Shown one piece after another: positions 7,968-16,472 of a DNA stretch of 64,000 nt. A program made the position numbers and the translations under genes. Every line of letters starts with the position of its first letter. Positions within the stretch are counted from its first letter, which is position 1. The notes below the pieces were generated by a model, which saw nothing but the letters and a program-made list of their open reading frames with translations, was not told where the DNA came from and did not search any database. This stretch comes from Vasconcelosia minhoensis LEGE 07310 (GTDB lineage: Bacteria; Cyanobacteriota; Cyanobacteriia; Phormidesmidales; Phormidesmidaceae). Where the stretch lies: NCBI RefSeq assembly GCF_015207255.1, contig NZ_JADEXG010000009.1:1-64000 (forward strand), read 5' to 3'.

Positions 7968-8273
7968 CTATTCGTATATCTTGCCGAGATAGAGAAATTC
8001 GGCGAACAATTTCCAACTCGGACTTTGTTCTGTGTAGGTCACGGGCTGCGCAATAAACCCTTCGAGTGCGGCATCGAGGAAGCTAGAAATATCCCCATTC
8101 TTCCATCCTAATGCCCCATCCAAAATATAGGCATTGGGAGTTTTGTTTTCAATCTCTTGTGCTCTTTTCCTCTCAGCGACTAATGCCTGTACAAATATAA
8201 TGATATTGCGGGGGAAGGTATCCCAGTCATCCTCTATTCGTACTGATGGAGCTGCTCGAATAGCTGGGCGACT
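7968..8273 (-). CDS. small DUF7660-like protein lacking an evident start codon
   Basis: Downstream of trpF on the minus strand, one frame stays open for 101 codons to TAG at 7968-7970 and reads as real protein: ...[20 protein letters not shown], then [27 protein letters not shown] and a C-terminal [17 protein letters not shown]. From memory this matches the DUF7660 family, whose members share FLxALxAxxxxAxEIE, GWxNGxIxxFL and a terminal W..FA..LY.GKIYE. No ATG, GTG or TTG occurs in the N-terminal part; an ATT codon inside the trpF 3' end is the only near-start. It may be a truncated remnant that lost its start, or a gene translationally coupled to trpF from a rare start. Function unknown. Confidence 0.55.
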   Translation of the reverse strand, partial: SRPAIRAAPSVRIEDDWDTFPRNIIIFVQALVAERKRAQEIENKTPNAYILDGALGWKNGDISSFLDAALEGFIAQPVTYTEQSPSWKLFAEFLYLGKIYE

Positions 8274-8875
8274 TTAGCTAAGTCCTTATCGCCAGGCGAT
8301 CGCTCTACGCTGCTGGAAAGGTCAATCCCGGCTGGGGAGAGCTGCGCGATCGCGCTCAGTACATTCTCAGGACTCAGCCCACCGGCCAGAAACCAGGGCC
8401 GAGCGGGACGAAACTGGGTCAGCTTTTCCCAGTCCAGCGTTTGGCCCGTGCCGCCGAGCTGGGTGGGGTGATAGGCGTCGAGCAGCAGCGTATCGACGTA
8501 GGGTTCATAGGTTTGGGCCGACGCCAGGTCAGCCGCCGAGCGAACGCGCAGGGCTTTGATGAGTTCGACTTGGGACAGCGCTGCGCGCACCGCCTGACAG
8601 AAGGCTGGGCTTTCCTGGCCGTGGAGCTGGACGGCGGTGAGATGAGCTCGAGCAACTGTCGCCTGAATTGTCGGCAGGCTAGCGTTTGCAAAGACGCCGA
8701 TGCAGTCCGGGTAGGGCGGCGGCAGAGCGGCGGTGATAGAGCCAATCTGGGCAGGTGAGATATAGCGAGGGGACTCAGGCACGCAGATAAATCCCAGGGC
8801 CGTGGCTCCCAGGGTAGCGATCGCGCTGCCCTGCTCCACGGTCGTAATGCCGCAAATTTTCACCCGCAAAGTCAT
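8234..8875 (-). CDS. trpF: phosphoribosylanthranilate isomerase
   Basis: The 213-residue protein is a complete (beta/alpha)8 TrpF. It begins [11 protein letters not shown] with the catalytic Cys, has [10 protein letters not shown] mid-way, the general acid Asp in LLLDAYHP, and phosphate-binding [10 protein letters not shown] and [10 protein letters not shown] near the end. It isomerises phosphoribosylanthranilate to CdRP in tryptophan synthesis, in the cytosol. As in most cyanobacteria it is not in a trp operon. The small open frame 7968-8273 overlaps its 3' end, and psaK is divergent on the other side. Confidence 0.96.
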   Translation of the reverse strand: MTLRVKICGITTVEQGSAIATLGATALGFICVPESPRYISPAQIGSITAALPPPYPDCIGVFANASLPTIQATVARAHLTAVQLHGQESPAFCQAVRAALSQVELIKALRVRSAADLASAQTYEPYVDTLLLDAYHPTQLGGTGQTLDWEKLTQFRPARPWFLAGGLSPENVLSAIAQLSPAGIDLSSSVERSPGDKDLAKVAQLFEQLHQYE

Positions 8876-8977
8876 GGGGCCGCTGCCGCTAATGTGAACT
8901 CTGATAAAAAAATCGAAAGGGGGTTGAGCCGGTTACCTATAATCGATAGTTAACTGATTAGCTTTTAGGAGACCCTG

Positions 8978-9247
8978 ATGAATAGCCTAATCTGGCTGGC
9001 CCAAACCCCGCCGCCAACACCCGAATGGTCTTTTAGCGTAGCGCTGGTGATGATTGCCTGCAATCTGTTTGCGATTGCCATTGGCCGCTACGCCATCCAA
9101 AATCCGGGTAAGGGGCCACGGCTGCCGTTTACGCTGCCCGGGCTATTTGAAGGTTTTGGCGTACCCGAACTACTGGCGACGACCAGCCTGGGTCACATTT
9201 TAGGGGCTGGGATGATTTTGGGCTTGGGTAACGCTGGTCTGCTTTAG
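8978..9247 (+). CDS. psaK: photosystem I reaction centre subunit PsaK
   Basis: The 89-residue product carries the PsaK pattern: two transmembrane segments (about 20-40 and 62-84) joined by a short positively charged stromal loop, with CNLFAIAIGRYAIQNPGKGP and the FEGFGVPELLATTSLGHILGAG segment. PsaK lies at the periphery of photosystem I and helps bind antenna. The ATG at 8978 follows TTAGGAGAC, a strong ribosome binding site. A TATAAT at 8938-8943 may be its -10 box, giving a leader of about 30 nt. One psaK gene is seen here; other isoforms could exist elsewhere. Confidence 0.95.
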   Translation: MNSLIWLAQTPPPTPEWSFSVALVMIACNLFAIAIGRYAIQNPGKGPRLPFTLPGLFEGFGVPELLATTSLGHILGAGMILGLGNAGLL

Positions 9248-9365
9248 AGGGCCGACGCTAGCACCTTTGGAGCATCGGTTATCCCCCCAAGATCCTCAGC
9301 GAGTGATCTCATAAAATAGAGCTGTTGAGGGTCTCCAGGGGAGGCCACTGTGAAAGGAAAGGAAT

Positions 9366-10568
9366 ATGCAATCTGGTTGGCGCGTGGGTTCGCTATTTAA
9401 TATCCCATTTTTTATTGACCGCTCCTGGTTTTTGGTCGTGGTTCTGATTGCTTTTGTTTATGGCAGTGACCCTGCCTGGCAGGAGCAGGTCGGGACCACG
9501 GCAGCCTGGGGCGTTGGTTTGCTGTTTGCCCTGCTGCTGTTTGGCTCGGTGCTGCTGCACGAGCTAGGTCACAGTCTGATTGCCCAGCGACAGGGGATTC
9601 AGGTCAACTCGATTACCCTATTTCTATTTGGCGGCGTCGCGGCGATTGACAAAGAGTCGAAAACGCCTGGGCAGGCTTTTCAGGTTGCAATTGCGGGTCC
9701 TCTAGTCAGCCTCTTTCTATTCCTGGCGCTGACCGCAGTGAGCCAGCTGCCCAGCCTGCCCGAATTTGGTCAAATTGTGATTCTCAATGTCGCCCGGACC
9801 AACTTAGTTTTAGCTCTGTTTAATTTGATTCCCGGGCTGCCGCTAGACGGCGGCCAGGTACTCAAATCTGCCGTTTGGAAAGCCACCGGCAGTCGCTCTA
9901 CGGGCATCCGCTGGGCTGCACGCACCGGGCAGATTCTCGGCTGGACGGCGATTGGACTAGGCGTTCTGGCTTACCTCAGCAGCCAGCGGTTTGAACTGCT
10001 GTGGATCGCGCTAATTGGCTGGTTTGCCGTTCGCAACGCCAGCACCTACAGCCGCGTTACCGACTTGCAAGACGCGATCGCGTCCCTCAAAGCCGCCGAT
10101 GCCACCGTCCGCGAGTTCCGAGTGCTGAATGCCGATATGACGCTGCGCCAGTTTGCCGACGAGCAGGTTTTACAAAATCCGGGTCAGGCACCTATCTACT
10201 TTGCCGCCTCAGACGGTCGCTATCGCGGTTTGGTTTCCGCAGAAGATCTGCGCACCGTCGAGCGCAGCGAGTGGGAAACGCGCACGCTGCATAGCATCGC
10301 CCATCCCCTGCTGGAAATTCCCCATGTGCAGGAAGATACACCGCTGAACGAGGTGATCAGCCAGCTGGAGGAAAGCGAGGTCAGCCGCCTCACGGTGCTG
10401 ACGCCAGCTGACGCGGTCGCCGGTACGGTTGACCGGGGCGACATCGTGCGAGCCCTGGCGAAAAAGATGAACTTCCGCATCTCTGAAGCGATTATTCAGC
10501 GGATTAAGGAAGAGGGGAGCTATCCAGCTGGACTGCAGCTGGCCGCGATCGCCAAAGGCGCTGAGTAA
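9366..10568 (+). CDS. site-2 protease family (M50) zinc metalloprotease with CBS domains
   Basis: A 400-residue membrane protein. The zinc-binding HELGH is at residues 65-69 inside a transmembrane helix, and the third ligand Asp is in NLIPGLPLDGGQVL near 160; together these define the M50/S2P intramembrane protease fold with about six membrane segments (1-235). The soluble C-terminal half (about 240-370) has the look of paired CBS modules (LRQFADEQVLQ...YFAASDGRYRGLVSAEDL, then LLEIPHVQEDTPLNEVISQLEESEVSRLTVL) that could sense adenine nucleotides. Start ATG 9366 follows GAAAGGAA. Substrates of this family include membrane-bound anti-sigma factors; none is identifiable here. Confidence 0.9.
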   Translation: MQSGWRVGSLFNIPFFIDRSWFLVVVLIAFVYGSDPAWQEQVGTTAAWGVGLLFALLLFGSVLLHELGHSLIAQRQGIQVNSITLFLFGGVAAIDKESKTPGQAFQVAIAGPLVSLFLFLALTAVSQLPSLPEFGQIVILNVARTNLVLALFNLIPGLPLDGGQVLKSAVWKATGSRSTGIRWAARTGQILGWTAIGLGVLAYLSSQRFELLWIALIGWFAVRNASTYSRVTDLQDAIASLKAADATVREFRVLNADMTLRQFADEQVLQNPGQAPIYFAASDGRYRGLVSAEDLRTVERSEWETRTLHSIAHPLLEIPHVQEDTPLNEVISQLEESEVSRLTVLTPADAVAGTVDRGDIVRALAKKMNFRISEAIIQRIKEEGSYPAGLQLAAIAKGAE

Positions 10569-10608
10569 TTCCGCAGCTAGGCTTCACATCCATCAAAGCA
10601 CTATAGCA

Positions 10609-10640
10609 AAACCCCCGCTTCCGGCTAGAAGCGGGGGTTT
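10609..10640. terminator. bidirectional terminator between M50 protease and 10662-11216 gene
   Basis: AAACCCCCGCTTC and GAAGCGGGGGTTT form a perfect 13-bp stem around a 6-nt loop. A-rich and T-rich flanks on the two sides let it end transcription from both convergent genes. Confidence 0.93.
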
Positions 10641-10661
10641 CTTAGGCTTACTCTAACCTGA

Positions 10662-11216
10662 CTAGCTAGCCGCGCTGCCAACGGCACCCTTGAGGGCGGC
10701 GATTCCCTGCTCGACGCTGGCCCACAGACCCATATCGGGCTCCTTACCGGCCATCTCACGGGTGCCGACAAAGTACAAAACGCCTTTGAGTACTTCCTGG
10801 TGGGCGCGGTTTTCAAAGTTGACCTTGTTCAGCGGCTCCATGGCATTTTGCAAGGTGTCATCCAGGGACTGGGCGACCTTGTGTAGCACCAGGCCGGTCA
10901 TGGTCTGCTGGTGCTTCAGCAGCTCTAGCTGGAAGAACTTGTCATACAGCGTAAGCTCAGAGCCGCTCATCATCTGATTGACTTTCTCAGCGTGCTTTTG
11001 GGTGATATCGCGAGACTCGGCAGTGGTGCCAGACTTAGCGATCGCGGTTTCAATAGTACCGAGGTTTTCGCGATCGCGCTTCAGCATCCCTTCCAACCGC
11101 TCCCGAATCGTGCTGTCGTCCGTCGCGGCCATCAGCTTTTGCTCTTGCTCAATCAGCACGTTTTGAAAAAGCTTCAGGTCGGCAAGCTTGGTTGCCAGGG
11201 TGGTCATGTCAGCCAT
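10662..11216 (-). CDS. hemerythrin-associated N-terminal helical domain protein
   Basis: The 184-residue protein is predicted almost entirely helical. Its text (LADLKLFQNVLIEQEQKLM, then ...LELLKHQQTMTGLVLHKVAQ and NRAHQEVLKGVLYFVGTREM, ending DMGLWASVEQGIAALKG) matches, from memory, the N-terminal domain found before the HHE hemerythrin domain in a conserved cyanobacterial protein family. Here that domain stands alone: no HxxxE hemerythrin repeat follows before the stop. I place the start at ATG 11216 (MADMTT), eight bases after GGAG, instead of the longer frame from 11285. Metal binding and function are unknown; it may be a stress protein. It is convergent with the protease gene across a strong terminator. 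Confidence 0.6.
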   Translation of the reverse strand: MADMTTLATKLADLKLFQNVLIEQEQKLMAATDDSTIRERLEGMLKRDRENLGTIETAIAKSGTTAESRDITQKHAEKVNQMMSGSELTLYDKFFQLELLKHQQTMTGLVLHKVAQSLDDTLQNAMEPLNKVNFENRAHQEVLKGVLYFVGTREMAGKEPDMGLWASVEQGIAALKGAVGSAAS

Positions 11217-11351
11217 TGCTATGGTCTCCAGAATAGTCGTGTTATTCGCCAAACTCCATGATTCTGCGAGACTTGGGCGGGTCACTCCCTCTTCAGAGAG
11301 ATCTAGGCCCAGTTGCCTGGGTGAAATTTTTCAAGCTTCAGCAGCTGAATA

Positions 11352-12398
11352 TCAGAATCCGTACCAAGCCCCCCGACCTTGCCCATGTAGCTTCAAATGG
11401 CCATTCGCAACCAACCGCCTGAAGTGCAGTTTGAGCGTATTCCGGCTTACGCCAGTTAAAGTAACCGCTTCGCCGATGGTGATTCGCCCATGGTCTTTTA
11501 CATGTTCCAAAATTTGGGCCGATATTTCCGACAGATCTGCCAGCAACAGGCTTTCTCGCTCGGCTTTCTTGCGCAATCGCTGCATCTGTTGCTGCAATGC
11601 TCTCAGGAAAAACACTAGCCATGGCTCCCACAAGGGAGCATCGCTGCGAATGGTACGCTGCGTTTGCCGCAGCGCGATGTAATAACCTTCTTTACTCTGC
11701 TCAATTACGCTCTCAAGCGAGCTGTAGGGTACATAGGTATATCCTGCCTGCAATAGCAGCAGAGTTGTTAGCACCCGACTCAAGCGCCCGTTGCCATCTT
11801 GAAACGGATGGATTTCCAAAAAAACGACTATAAAAATGCCGATTATCAGAAGCGGATGCAGAATTTCTGCTTGTTTTTCTGCTTCAAACCAGGTTACCAG
11901 CTCCGTCATGAGCCGTGGAGTCTCAAAAGGACTAGCAGTTTCAAAAACAATGCCGACCTGATTGCCATCGGCATCAAAAGCTGCCACGCGGTTAGACGAC
12001 GTTTTGTACTGACCCCGATGCCAGTCATCTTTTTCGCTGTAGATCAGCAAGTCCCGATGTAGCTGTCTAATGTAGTTCTCGGTAATCGGAATTTGCTGCC
12101 ATGCCTGAAACACGGTTTCCATGACTGCGGCGTAACCGGCAACTTCCTGCTGATCGCGGCTAATGAATGCTTTGATGTCGAGATTGGACAAAAGCTCTGC
12201 GACTTCCCGATCAGACAGCTTACTCCCCTCAATCCGCGTGGAAGAGCCAATACTTTCAATGGTGGCAACTCGTCTGAGGGCAGACAGCCTTTCTGGCGCT
12301 AGAGTCCCTAGCGCTCGCCATGCCCCCTTAAACTCATCGATCTCTGCGATCAGCTTAAGTATCTCTGGGGTAATTTTCAGGGTTGACGTTGCGACCAT
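11352..12398 (-). CDS. Fic family protein with C-terminal winged helix
   Basis: About 348 residues. The Fic core (about 90-260) contains the catalytic HPFQDGNGR motif (residues 198-206 counted from the GTG at 12401), the intact active-site form used to transfer AMP to target hydroxyls. An inhibitory helix with SxxxEG (SSTRIEG near 54-59) precedes the core, so this is a class II, self-inhibited Fic protein. The last 70 residues (ISAQILEHVKDHGRITIGEAVTLTGVSRNTLKLHFRRLV) form a winged HTH. Start is ATG 12398 or the GTG one codon before. It heads away from the HsdR-like gene on the same strand with about 75 nt between them, and a direct repeat lies just upstream (12412-12431). Target unknown. Confidence 0.9.
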   Translation of the reverse strand: MVATSTLKITPEILKLIAEIDEFKGAWRALGTLAPERLSALRRVATIESIGSSTRIEGSKLSDREVAELLSNLDIKAFISRDQQEVAGYAAVMETVFQAWQQIPITENYIRQLHRDLLIYSEKDDWHRGQYKTSSNRVAAFDADGNQVGIVFETASPFETPRLMTELVTWFEAEKQAEILHPLLIIGIFIVVFLEIHPFQDGNGRLSRVLTTLLLLQAGYTYVPYSSLESVIEQSKEGYYIALRQTQRTIRSDAPLWEPWLVFFLRALQQQMQRLRKKAERESLLLADLSEISAQILEHVKDHGRITIGEAVTLTGVSRNTLKLHFRRLVANGHLKLHGQGRGAWYGF

Positions 12399-12411
12399 CA
12401 CCCATTAATAC

Positions 12412-12431
12412 ACCCAATTAGACCCAATTAG
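12412..12431. promoter_or_regulatory. 10-bp direct repeat upstream of fic gene
   Basis: ACCCAATTAG occurs twice head to tail immediately, 13 nt upstream of the Fic start codon, and is followed by a GCGCGATCGCGC palindrome. The position suits binding of a regulator, possibly the Fic protein's own winged helix. This is inference from position only. Confidence 0.35.
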
Positions 12432-12472
12432 CGCGATCGCGCTAGCAAACCCTGTTTGGGTCGCAGACGCGG

Positions 12473-13099
12473 CTAATGGCTGACCGACCGCAGCACGCCC
12501 ACAACTTCGTATAGGTCATTACCTGGATTGAATAGCGAAAATGGTTTAGATAGTCCGTACTGACCCATATCTTTTCGCAGTTTGACAAAAATGAAATCGG
12601 CACCGTTTGTGATCATTCCAAATCGAGTTGGCGTGGGCTGATCGCTGCTAGCCATATAGGTCAAAGTCTGAGGTAGTCCTACCAGCCAGCTAAACTGCGG
12701 GCCTTTGGCTTCCACCGTGGTTACCCAAAGCTGCTCGTTCAGCACTAAAATATCAATTCGCCCTCGGACAATTTCATCTTCAGCGTCAGTCTCAGTCGCC
12801 TCAATCTCAATCTCAATCGTTTTCTCAGCCACGGGGCGAAAAGGGCTTTTATAGAAGCCCGCAACCGACAGCAGCGGTGAGACAACCACCATTTTCACCA
12901 GCTCTTCGTGAATCGGATAGTCCGTCCAATAGATGTAATCTGCCTGGGTTTGGTCGAGTAGCTGCCGCTGGTAGTCGTTTAAGGCAGGCGGCGGCACCTG
13001 CCATTCAGTAAAGAAATCAGGCTCGGTTTCAGGCTGCAAACCAAACTTGGTCTTTACGTCATGTAGGGTGAGCTGAGTCGCTTGCAGAACTCTGACCAT
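12473..13099 (-). CDS. restriction-endonuclease-like (type I R N-terminal-like) nuclease fold protein
   Basis: The 208-residue protein has a PD-(D/E)xK nuclease-like core: an Asp in RGRIDILVLNEQ and the E-x-K in VTTVEAKGPQFSW, followed by LPQTLTYMASS. Proteins of this length, often annotated as restriction endonuclease subunit R, are frequent stand-alone genes in cyanobacteria and lack the helicase of true HsdR. There is no methylase or specificity subunit next to it, so a working type I system is unlikely here. It lies between the orphan HigA-like gene (upstream, 32 nt) and the Fic gene, all on the minus strand. Role unknown; genome defence or nuclease toxin are possible. Confidence 0.7.
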   Translation of the reverse strand: MVRVLQATQLTLHDVKTKFGLQPETEPDFFTEWQVPPPALNDYQRQLLDQTQADYIYWTDYPIHEELVKMVVVSPLLSVAGFYKSPFRPVAEKTIEIEIEATETDAEDEIVRGRIDILVLNEQLWVTTVEAKGPQFSWLVGLPQTLTYMASSDQPTPTRFGMITNGADFIFVKLRKDMGQYGLSKPFSLFNPGNDLYEVVGVLRSVSH

Positions 13100-13131
13100 C
13101 GGTTATTCCTAATGTGCTCATAGCGATCAGG

Positions 13132-13485
13132 CTAAGTGAGGAATAGACCTGCGTCAACGCTGAATCGCTGGCTCAGCGCGATCGCCATTCCCTTACTGAT
13201 GCTTCGCTTGCCATTGACCACTTCTGAGACAACCCCGCTAGAGCCGATAATGCCTACCAGATCGGCTTGCTTCAGGGCGTTGCTCTCCGTGAGGAATAGC
13301 AGCATATCCAATGGAGTTGACTGTTTCTGAGTGGGAAAAGCATAGTGTTTTGCTTCGAAATGCTCAACCAGCTGGGTTAGCAGTTCCAAAAGGTCTGCTT
13401 CGGCTGTGGTTAATGAATCCTGATTTAATAGCGCTTCGACCTGAGATAACGCGCGTTCATGTATTAATAGGAGCTGCGCTTCCAC
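13132..13485 (-). CDS. HigA-like helix-turn-helix antitoxin, orphan
   Basis: The 117-residue protein has an N-terminal helical part (about 1-55) and a C-terminal HTH (about 60-115) with ALKQADLVGIIGSSGVVSEVVNGKRSISKGMAIALSQRF. This resembles HigA/HipB-type antitoxins of the cyanobacterial group that regulate a HigB mRNA interferase. No HigB-like gene is adjacent: upstream lies tldD (divergent) and downstream the nuclease-like gene. The antitoxin is therefore an orphan, or it now controls the downstream nuclease gene, which starts 32 nt after its stop. Confidence 0.75.
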   Translation of the reverse strand: MEAQLLLIHERALSQVEALLNQDSLTTAEADLLELLTQLVEHFEAKHYAFPTQKQSTPLDMLLFLTESNALKQADLVGIIGSSGVVSEVVNGKRSISKGMAIALSQRFSVDAGLFLT

Positions 13486-13589
13486 TCATTAGTCCAATCG
13501 GAGTATCAGGCCATTATACCTAGCTTAGCAGTCCTGCCGCTGGCTGAATTTGCTAGACTGAGAAGGATTTGCCAAAGGACTCCGCCGGA

Positions 13590-15074
13590 ATGACGACCGC
13601 TACTTTTCCCGCTCGGCTACTGCGTCTACAAGAAATTCCCAACCTCGACTATGCCGCTAATCCCTCCCGCTTCGACCAGTCCTGGGAAGCGCCACTGGCG
13701 ACCCTGCTGGGCCTGGGTCGGGCCGTCGGGGCTGACCTGGTGGAATTTTTTCTAGAGCGGAAGAACTACATTAACTGTCTGGCGGAAGACGATTCGATTA
13801 CCAGCATTTCGCCCAGCCTGATTACCGGGGCGGGGGTGCGCGTCTTTCGGGGAAATTCGGACTGCTACGTCAGCACCAACGACCTTTCGTTCAAAGGGCT
13901 GAAAGCCGCCCTAGAGAAGGGCCTGGCGATTATGGGCTTCAGCCCGCCTAGTCCCCATGCCCACGTTCCCGAGCTCAACCTGGAGCCGCTGCGTGACTAC
14001 GGCGCTAGCCGCAATAAAGAAGACTGGCTGCTCAATGTGGTCTCCATGCAGGATATGGGTGAAGTGCTGCTAGCCGCCAATGCGTCCCTATCGCAGCAGG
14101 CCAGCCATGTCCAAGCCCGCCGCGCCGCCTATTTTCGCGACTGGCAGGAGATTCTAGTCGCGGCCAGCGACGGCACCTTTGCCCGCGACCTGCGCCTGAC
14201 CCAGTCCGTTGGCTACAACCTGCTCTGCGCCGATGGCGACCATCGCTCTTCGATCAATCAGCGGCTGGGCAACACCGGCGATCCTGGCTTTCTCACCGAC
14301 TGGGATTACGCTCAAACGGCGGCAGAAGTTTCCGAAGCGGCGGGCAAAATGCTCTATGCCGACTACGTTGAGTCGGGCAGCTATCCGGTGATTATGGCCA
14401 ACCACTTCGGCGGCGTAATCTTCCACGAAGCCTGCGGCCACCTGCTAGAGACGACTCAGATTGAGCGCGAAACGACGCCATTTATGCATAAAAAAGGTGA
14501 GAAAGTCGCACATGAAAACCTCACCGCCTGGGATGAAGGGCTCTCTACCGCAGCCTTTGGCACCATTGATATGGATGATGAAGGAATGCCGGTACAGAGC
14601 ACGCTGCTGATTGAAAACGGCATTCTCAAAAACTTTATCGCCGACCGGGCAGGCTCCATGCGGACGGGGCATCCCCGCACCGGCAGCGGTCGCCGTCAGG
14701 ACTATACCTACGCCGCCGCTTCTCGGATGCGCAATACCTACATCGACGCTGGCGACTACAGCCTAGACGAGCTGTTCGCCTCGGTCGATAAGGGCATTTA
14801 CTGCAAGAAAATGGGCGGCGGCAGCGTTGGCCCCACCGGCCAGTTTAACTTTGGCGTGGATGAAGCCTACCTGATTGAGAATGGACAGGTGACCCGACCG
14901 CTGAAGGGGGCGACGCTGATCGGCGAAGCAGTGAACATCATGCAGAAGATTTCGATGTCTTCAAAAGACCTGAGCCTGGCCCCGGGCTTCTGCGGCTCGG
15001 TCAGCGGCAGCCTCTACGTCACAGTAGGGCAGCCCCACATTAAGGTAGACCACATTACAGTCGGGGGCCGGTAG
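13590..15074 (+). CDS. tldD: TldD metalloprotease subunit
   Basis: About 494 residues with the TldD/PmbA fold. The zinc-binding helix HEACGHLLE is present (HExxxH, around residue 286), followed by [28 protein letters not shown] and a C-terminal [29 protein letters not shown], typical of the active TldD subunit. TldD pairs with TldE (next gene, 16 nt downstream) in a heterodimer that degrades unfolded peptides and is used in maturing some modified peptides. ATG 13590 is chosen because AAAGGA lies ten bases upstream; an in-frame TTG at 13569 sits too close to its own AGAAGGA. Confidence 0.95.
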   Translation: MTTATFPARLLRLQEIPNLDYAANPSRFDQSWEAPLATLLGLGRAVGADLVEFFLERKNYINCLAEDDSITSISPSLITGAGVRVFRGNSDCYVSTNDLSFKGLKAALEKGLAIMGFSPPSPHAHVPELNLEPLRDYGASRNKEDWLLNVVSMQDMGEVLLAANASLSQQASHVQARRAAYFRDWQEILVAASDGTFARDLRLTQSVGYNLLCADGDHRSSINQRLGNTGDPGFLTDWDYAQTAAEVSEAAGKMLYADYVESGSYPVIMANHFGGVIFHEACGHLLETTQIERETTPFMHKKGEKVAHENLTAWDEGLSTAAFGTIDMDDEGMPVQSTLLIENGILKNFIADRAGSMRTGHPRTGSGRRQDYTYAAASRMRNTYIDAGDYSLDELFASVDKGIYCKKMGGGSVGPTGQFNFGVDEAYLIENGQVTRPLKGATLIGEAVNIMQKISMSSKDLSLAPGFCGSVSGSLYVTVGQPHIKVDHITVGGR

Positions 15075-15090
15075 AAATCCGATAGAAACT

Positions 15091-16434
15091 ATGGCAAACA
15101 TTCAAACCATGGCCGAGCAGGCTGAGAAAATCTCTCGGCAGCTGGGCATCGATAAGTACGACATCTACGGCTCTTCGGTAGAAGAAACCAGCGTCCAGGT
15201 AGATCGGGGTGAGCCCAAGCAGGTCAAGGCGTCGCAGCGGTCGAGCGTGATCGTGCGGGTGTGGAACGGCGATCGCCAAATCGGCGTCACCTCCACTACC
15301 GACATTGATCCAACCGGGCTAGAGCTGGCGCTGAAGACGGCCTACGAGGCCAGCAGCTTTGGCGCGCGCGAGCATGTGCCCGACTTCAGTCCAGAGGCCC
15401 AGGCCCCGACGGCTGAGGTGACGCGATCGCAGATCTCCCCCGCCCCAGTTCCTGACCTGGTGGAAAAGCTCGTGTATGCCGAGAAGGAGCTGCTAGAGGC
15501 CCATCCCGCGATCGCCAGCGTGCCCTATAACGGCCTGGCCCAGCGCGCCCTAGAGCGGTTTTACCTAAATAGCGACGGGGCGCTGCGCAGCGAAGCCCGG
15601 ACCTATGCTTCGATCTATCTCTACAGTAAAACCGAACAAGAAGGCCGCAAACCGCGCTCAGCTGGGGCGGTGCGGGTCGAGAGCGGCTTGAAAAAGCTGG
15701 ACATTGCTGGCTGTCTGCAAGAGGCGGCTGAAAAAACCGTTAGCCACCTGGACTACGAGCGCATCCCCTCGGGCAAATATCAGGTGGTATTCTCTGCTGA
15801 TGCTTTTTTGAGCCTGCTGAGCGCCTTCTCAAATCTCTTTAACGCCCAGAGCATTTTAGACAACCGCAGCCTTTCGACGCCGGACTCCTTGGGTCAGCAG
15901 ATTGCCTCACCGCTGCTCTCGCTCTACGACGACGAGCTCAACGCCAACAACATCGCTGCGGAAACCTTTGATGGCGAAGGCACGCCGACCCGCCGCCTGC
16001 CGCTGATTGAAAACGGCGTGCTCACCCACTTCATCCACAGCGCCGGCACCGCTAGGCGGATGGGCGCAACGCCAACCGGTCATGCCAGCATCGGGGCAAA
16101 GGTCAGCGTTAGCCCCAACTACTTCCACGTCATGCCGGGGGAAGCAGCGGACGATAGCTACCGCCTCGACCGGGCCGATAACGTGATTCTGATCGATGAG
16201 CTTCAGGCTCTCCATGCCGGTGTGAACGCGCTCCAGGGCTCGTTTTCGCTGCCTTTTGACGGCTGGCTGCTGCGCGATGGCAAGCGGATTAGCGTCGAGT
16301 CGGCTACGGTGGCCGGTGACTTTCGCCAGGTGCTCAACTCGATTCTGCATATCGAACCCGACGCCGAAGTGATTCCTGGCGGCATCTGTCCCCGCATCTG
16401 GGTGAGCGAACTGTCTATCACAGGCGAAGAGTAA
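15091..16434 (+). CDS. tldE: TldE/PmbA, partner subunit of TldD
   Basis: The 447-residue protein belongs to the same superfamily as TldD but lacks the HExxxH zinc helix, as expected for TldE. It shows the N-terminal VDRGEPKQVKASQRSSVIVRV strand pattern, LIENGVLTHFIHSAGTARRMG mid-way and a C-terminal GDFRQVLNSILHIEPDAEVIPGG region. It forms the non-metal half of the TldD/E protease. The 16-nt gap to tldD means one transcript, and no peptide precursor gene is seen nearby. It is convergent with the P-type ATPase gene. Confidence 0.93.
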   Translation: MANIQTMAEQAEKISRQLGIDKYDIYGSSVEETSVQVDRGEPKQVKASQRSSVIVRVWNGDRQIGVTSTTDIDPTGLELALKTAYEASSFGAREHVPDFSPEAQAPTAEVTRSQISPAPVPDLVEKLVYAEKELLEAHPAIASVPYNGLAQRALERFYLNSDGALRSEARTYASIYLYSKTEQEGRKPRSAGAVRVESGLKKLDIAGCLQEAAEKTVSHLDYERIPSGKYQVVFSADAFLSLLSAFSNLFNAQSILDNRSLSTPDSLGQQIASPLLSLYDDELNANNIAAETFDGEGTPTRRLPLIENGVLTHFIHSAGTARRMGATPTGHASIGAKVSVSPNYFHVMPGEAADDSYRLDRADNVILIDELQALHAGVNALQGSFSLPFDGWLLRDGKRISVESATVAGDFRQVLNSILHIEPDAEVIPGGICPRIWVSELSITGEE

Positions 16435-16472
16435 CCGGCACGCCATGCCCCCCTGCGGCTGGCCAAGGCAGA

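Noticed and set aside
8924-8943. HLR1/RpaB site upstream of psaK
   Set aside because: Only one half-site-like GTTAC is present near the TATAAT; the two-repeat pattern is not convincing.
13486-13589. HigB toxin gene partner of the HigA-like protein
   Set aside because: The gap to tldD is only about 100 bp and holds no frame large enough; no HigB-like sequence was found on either side.
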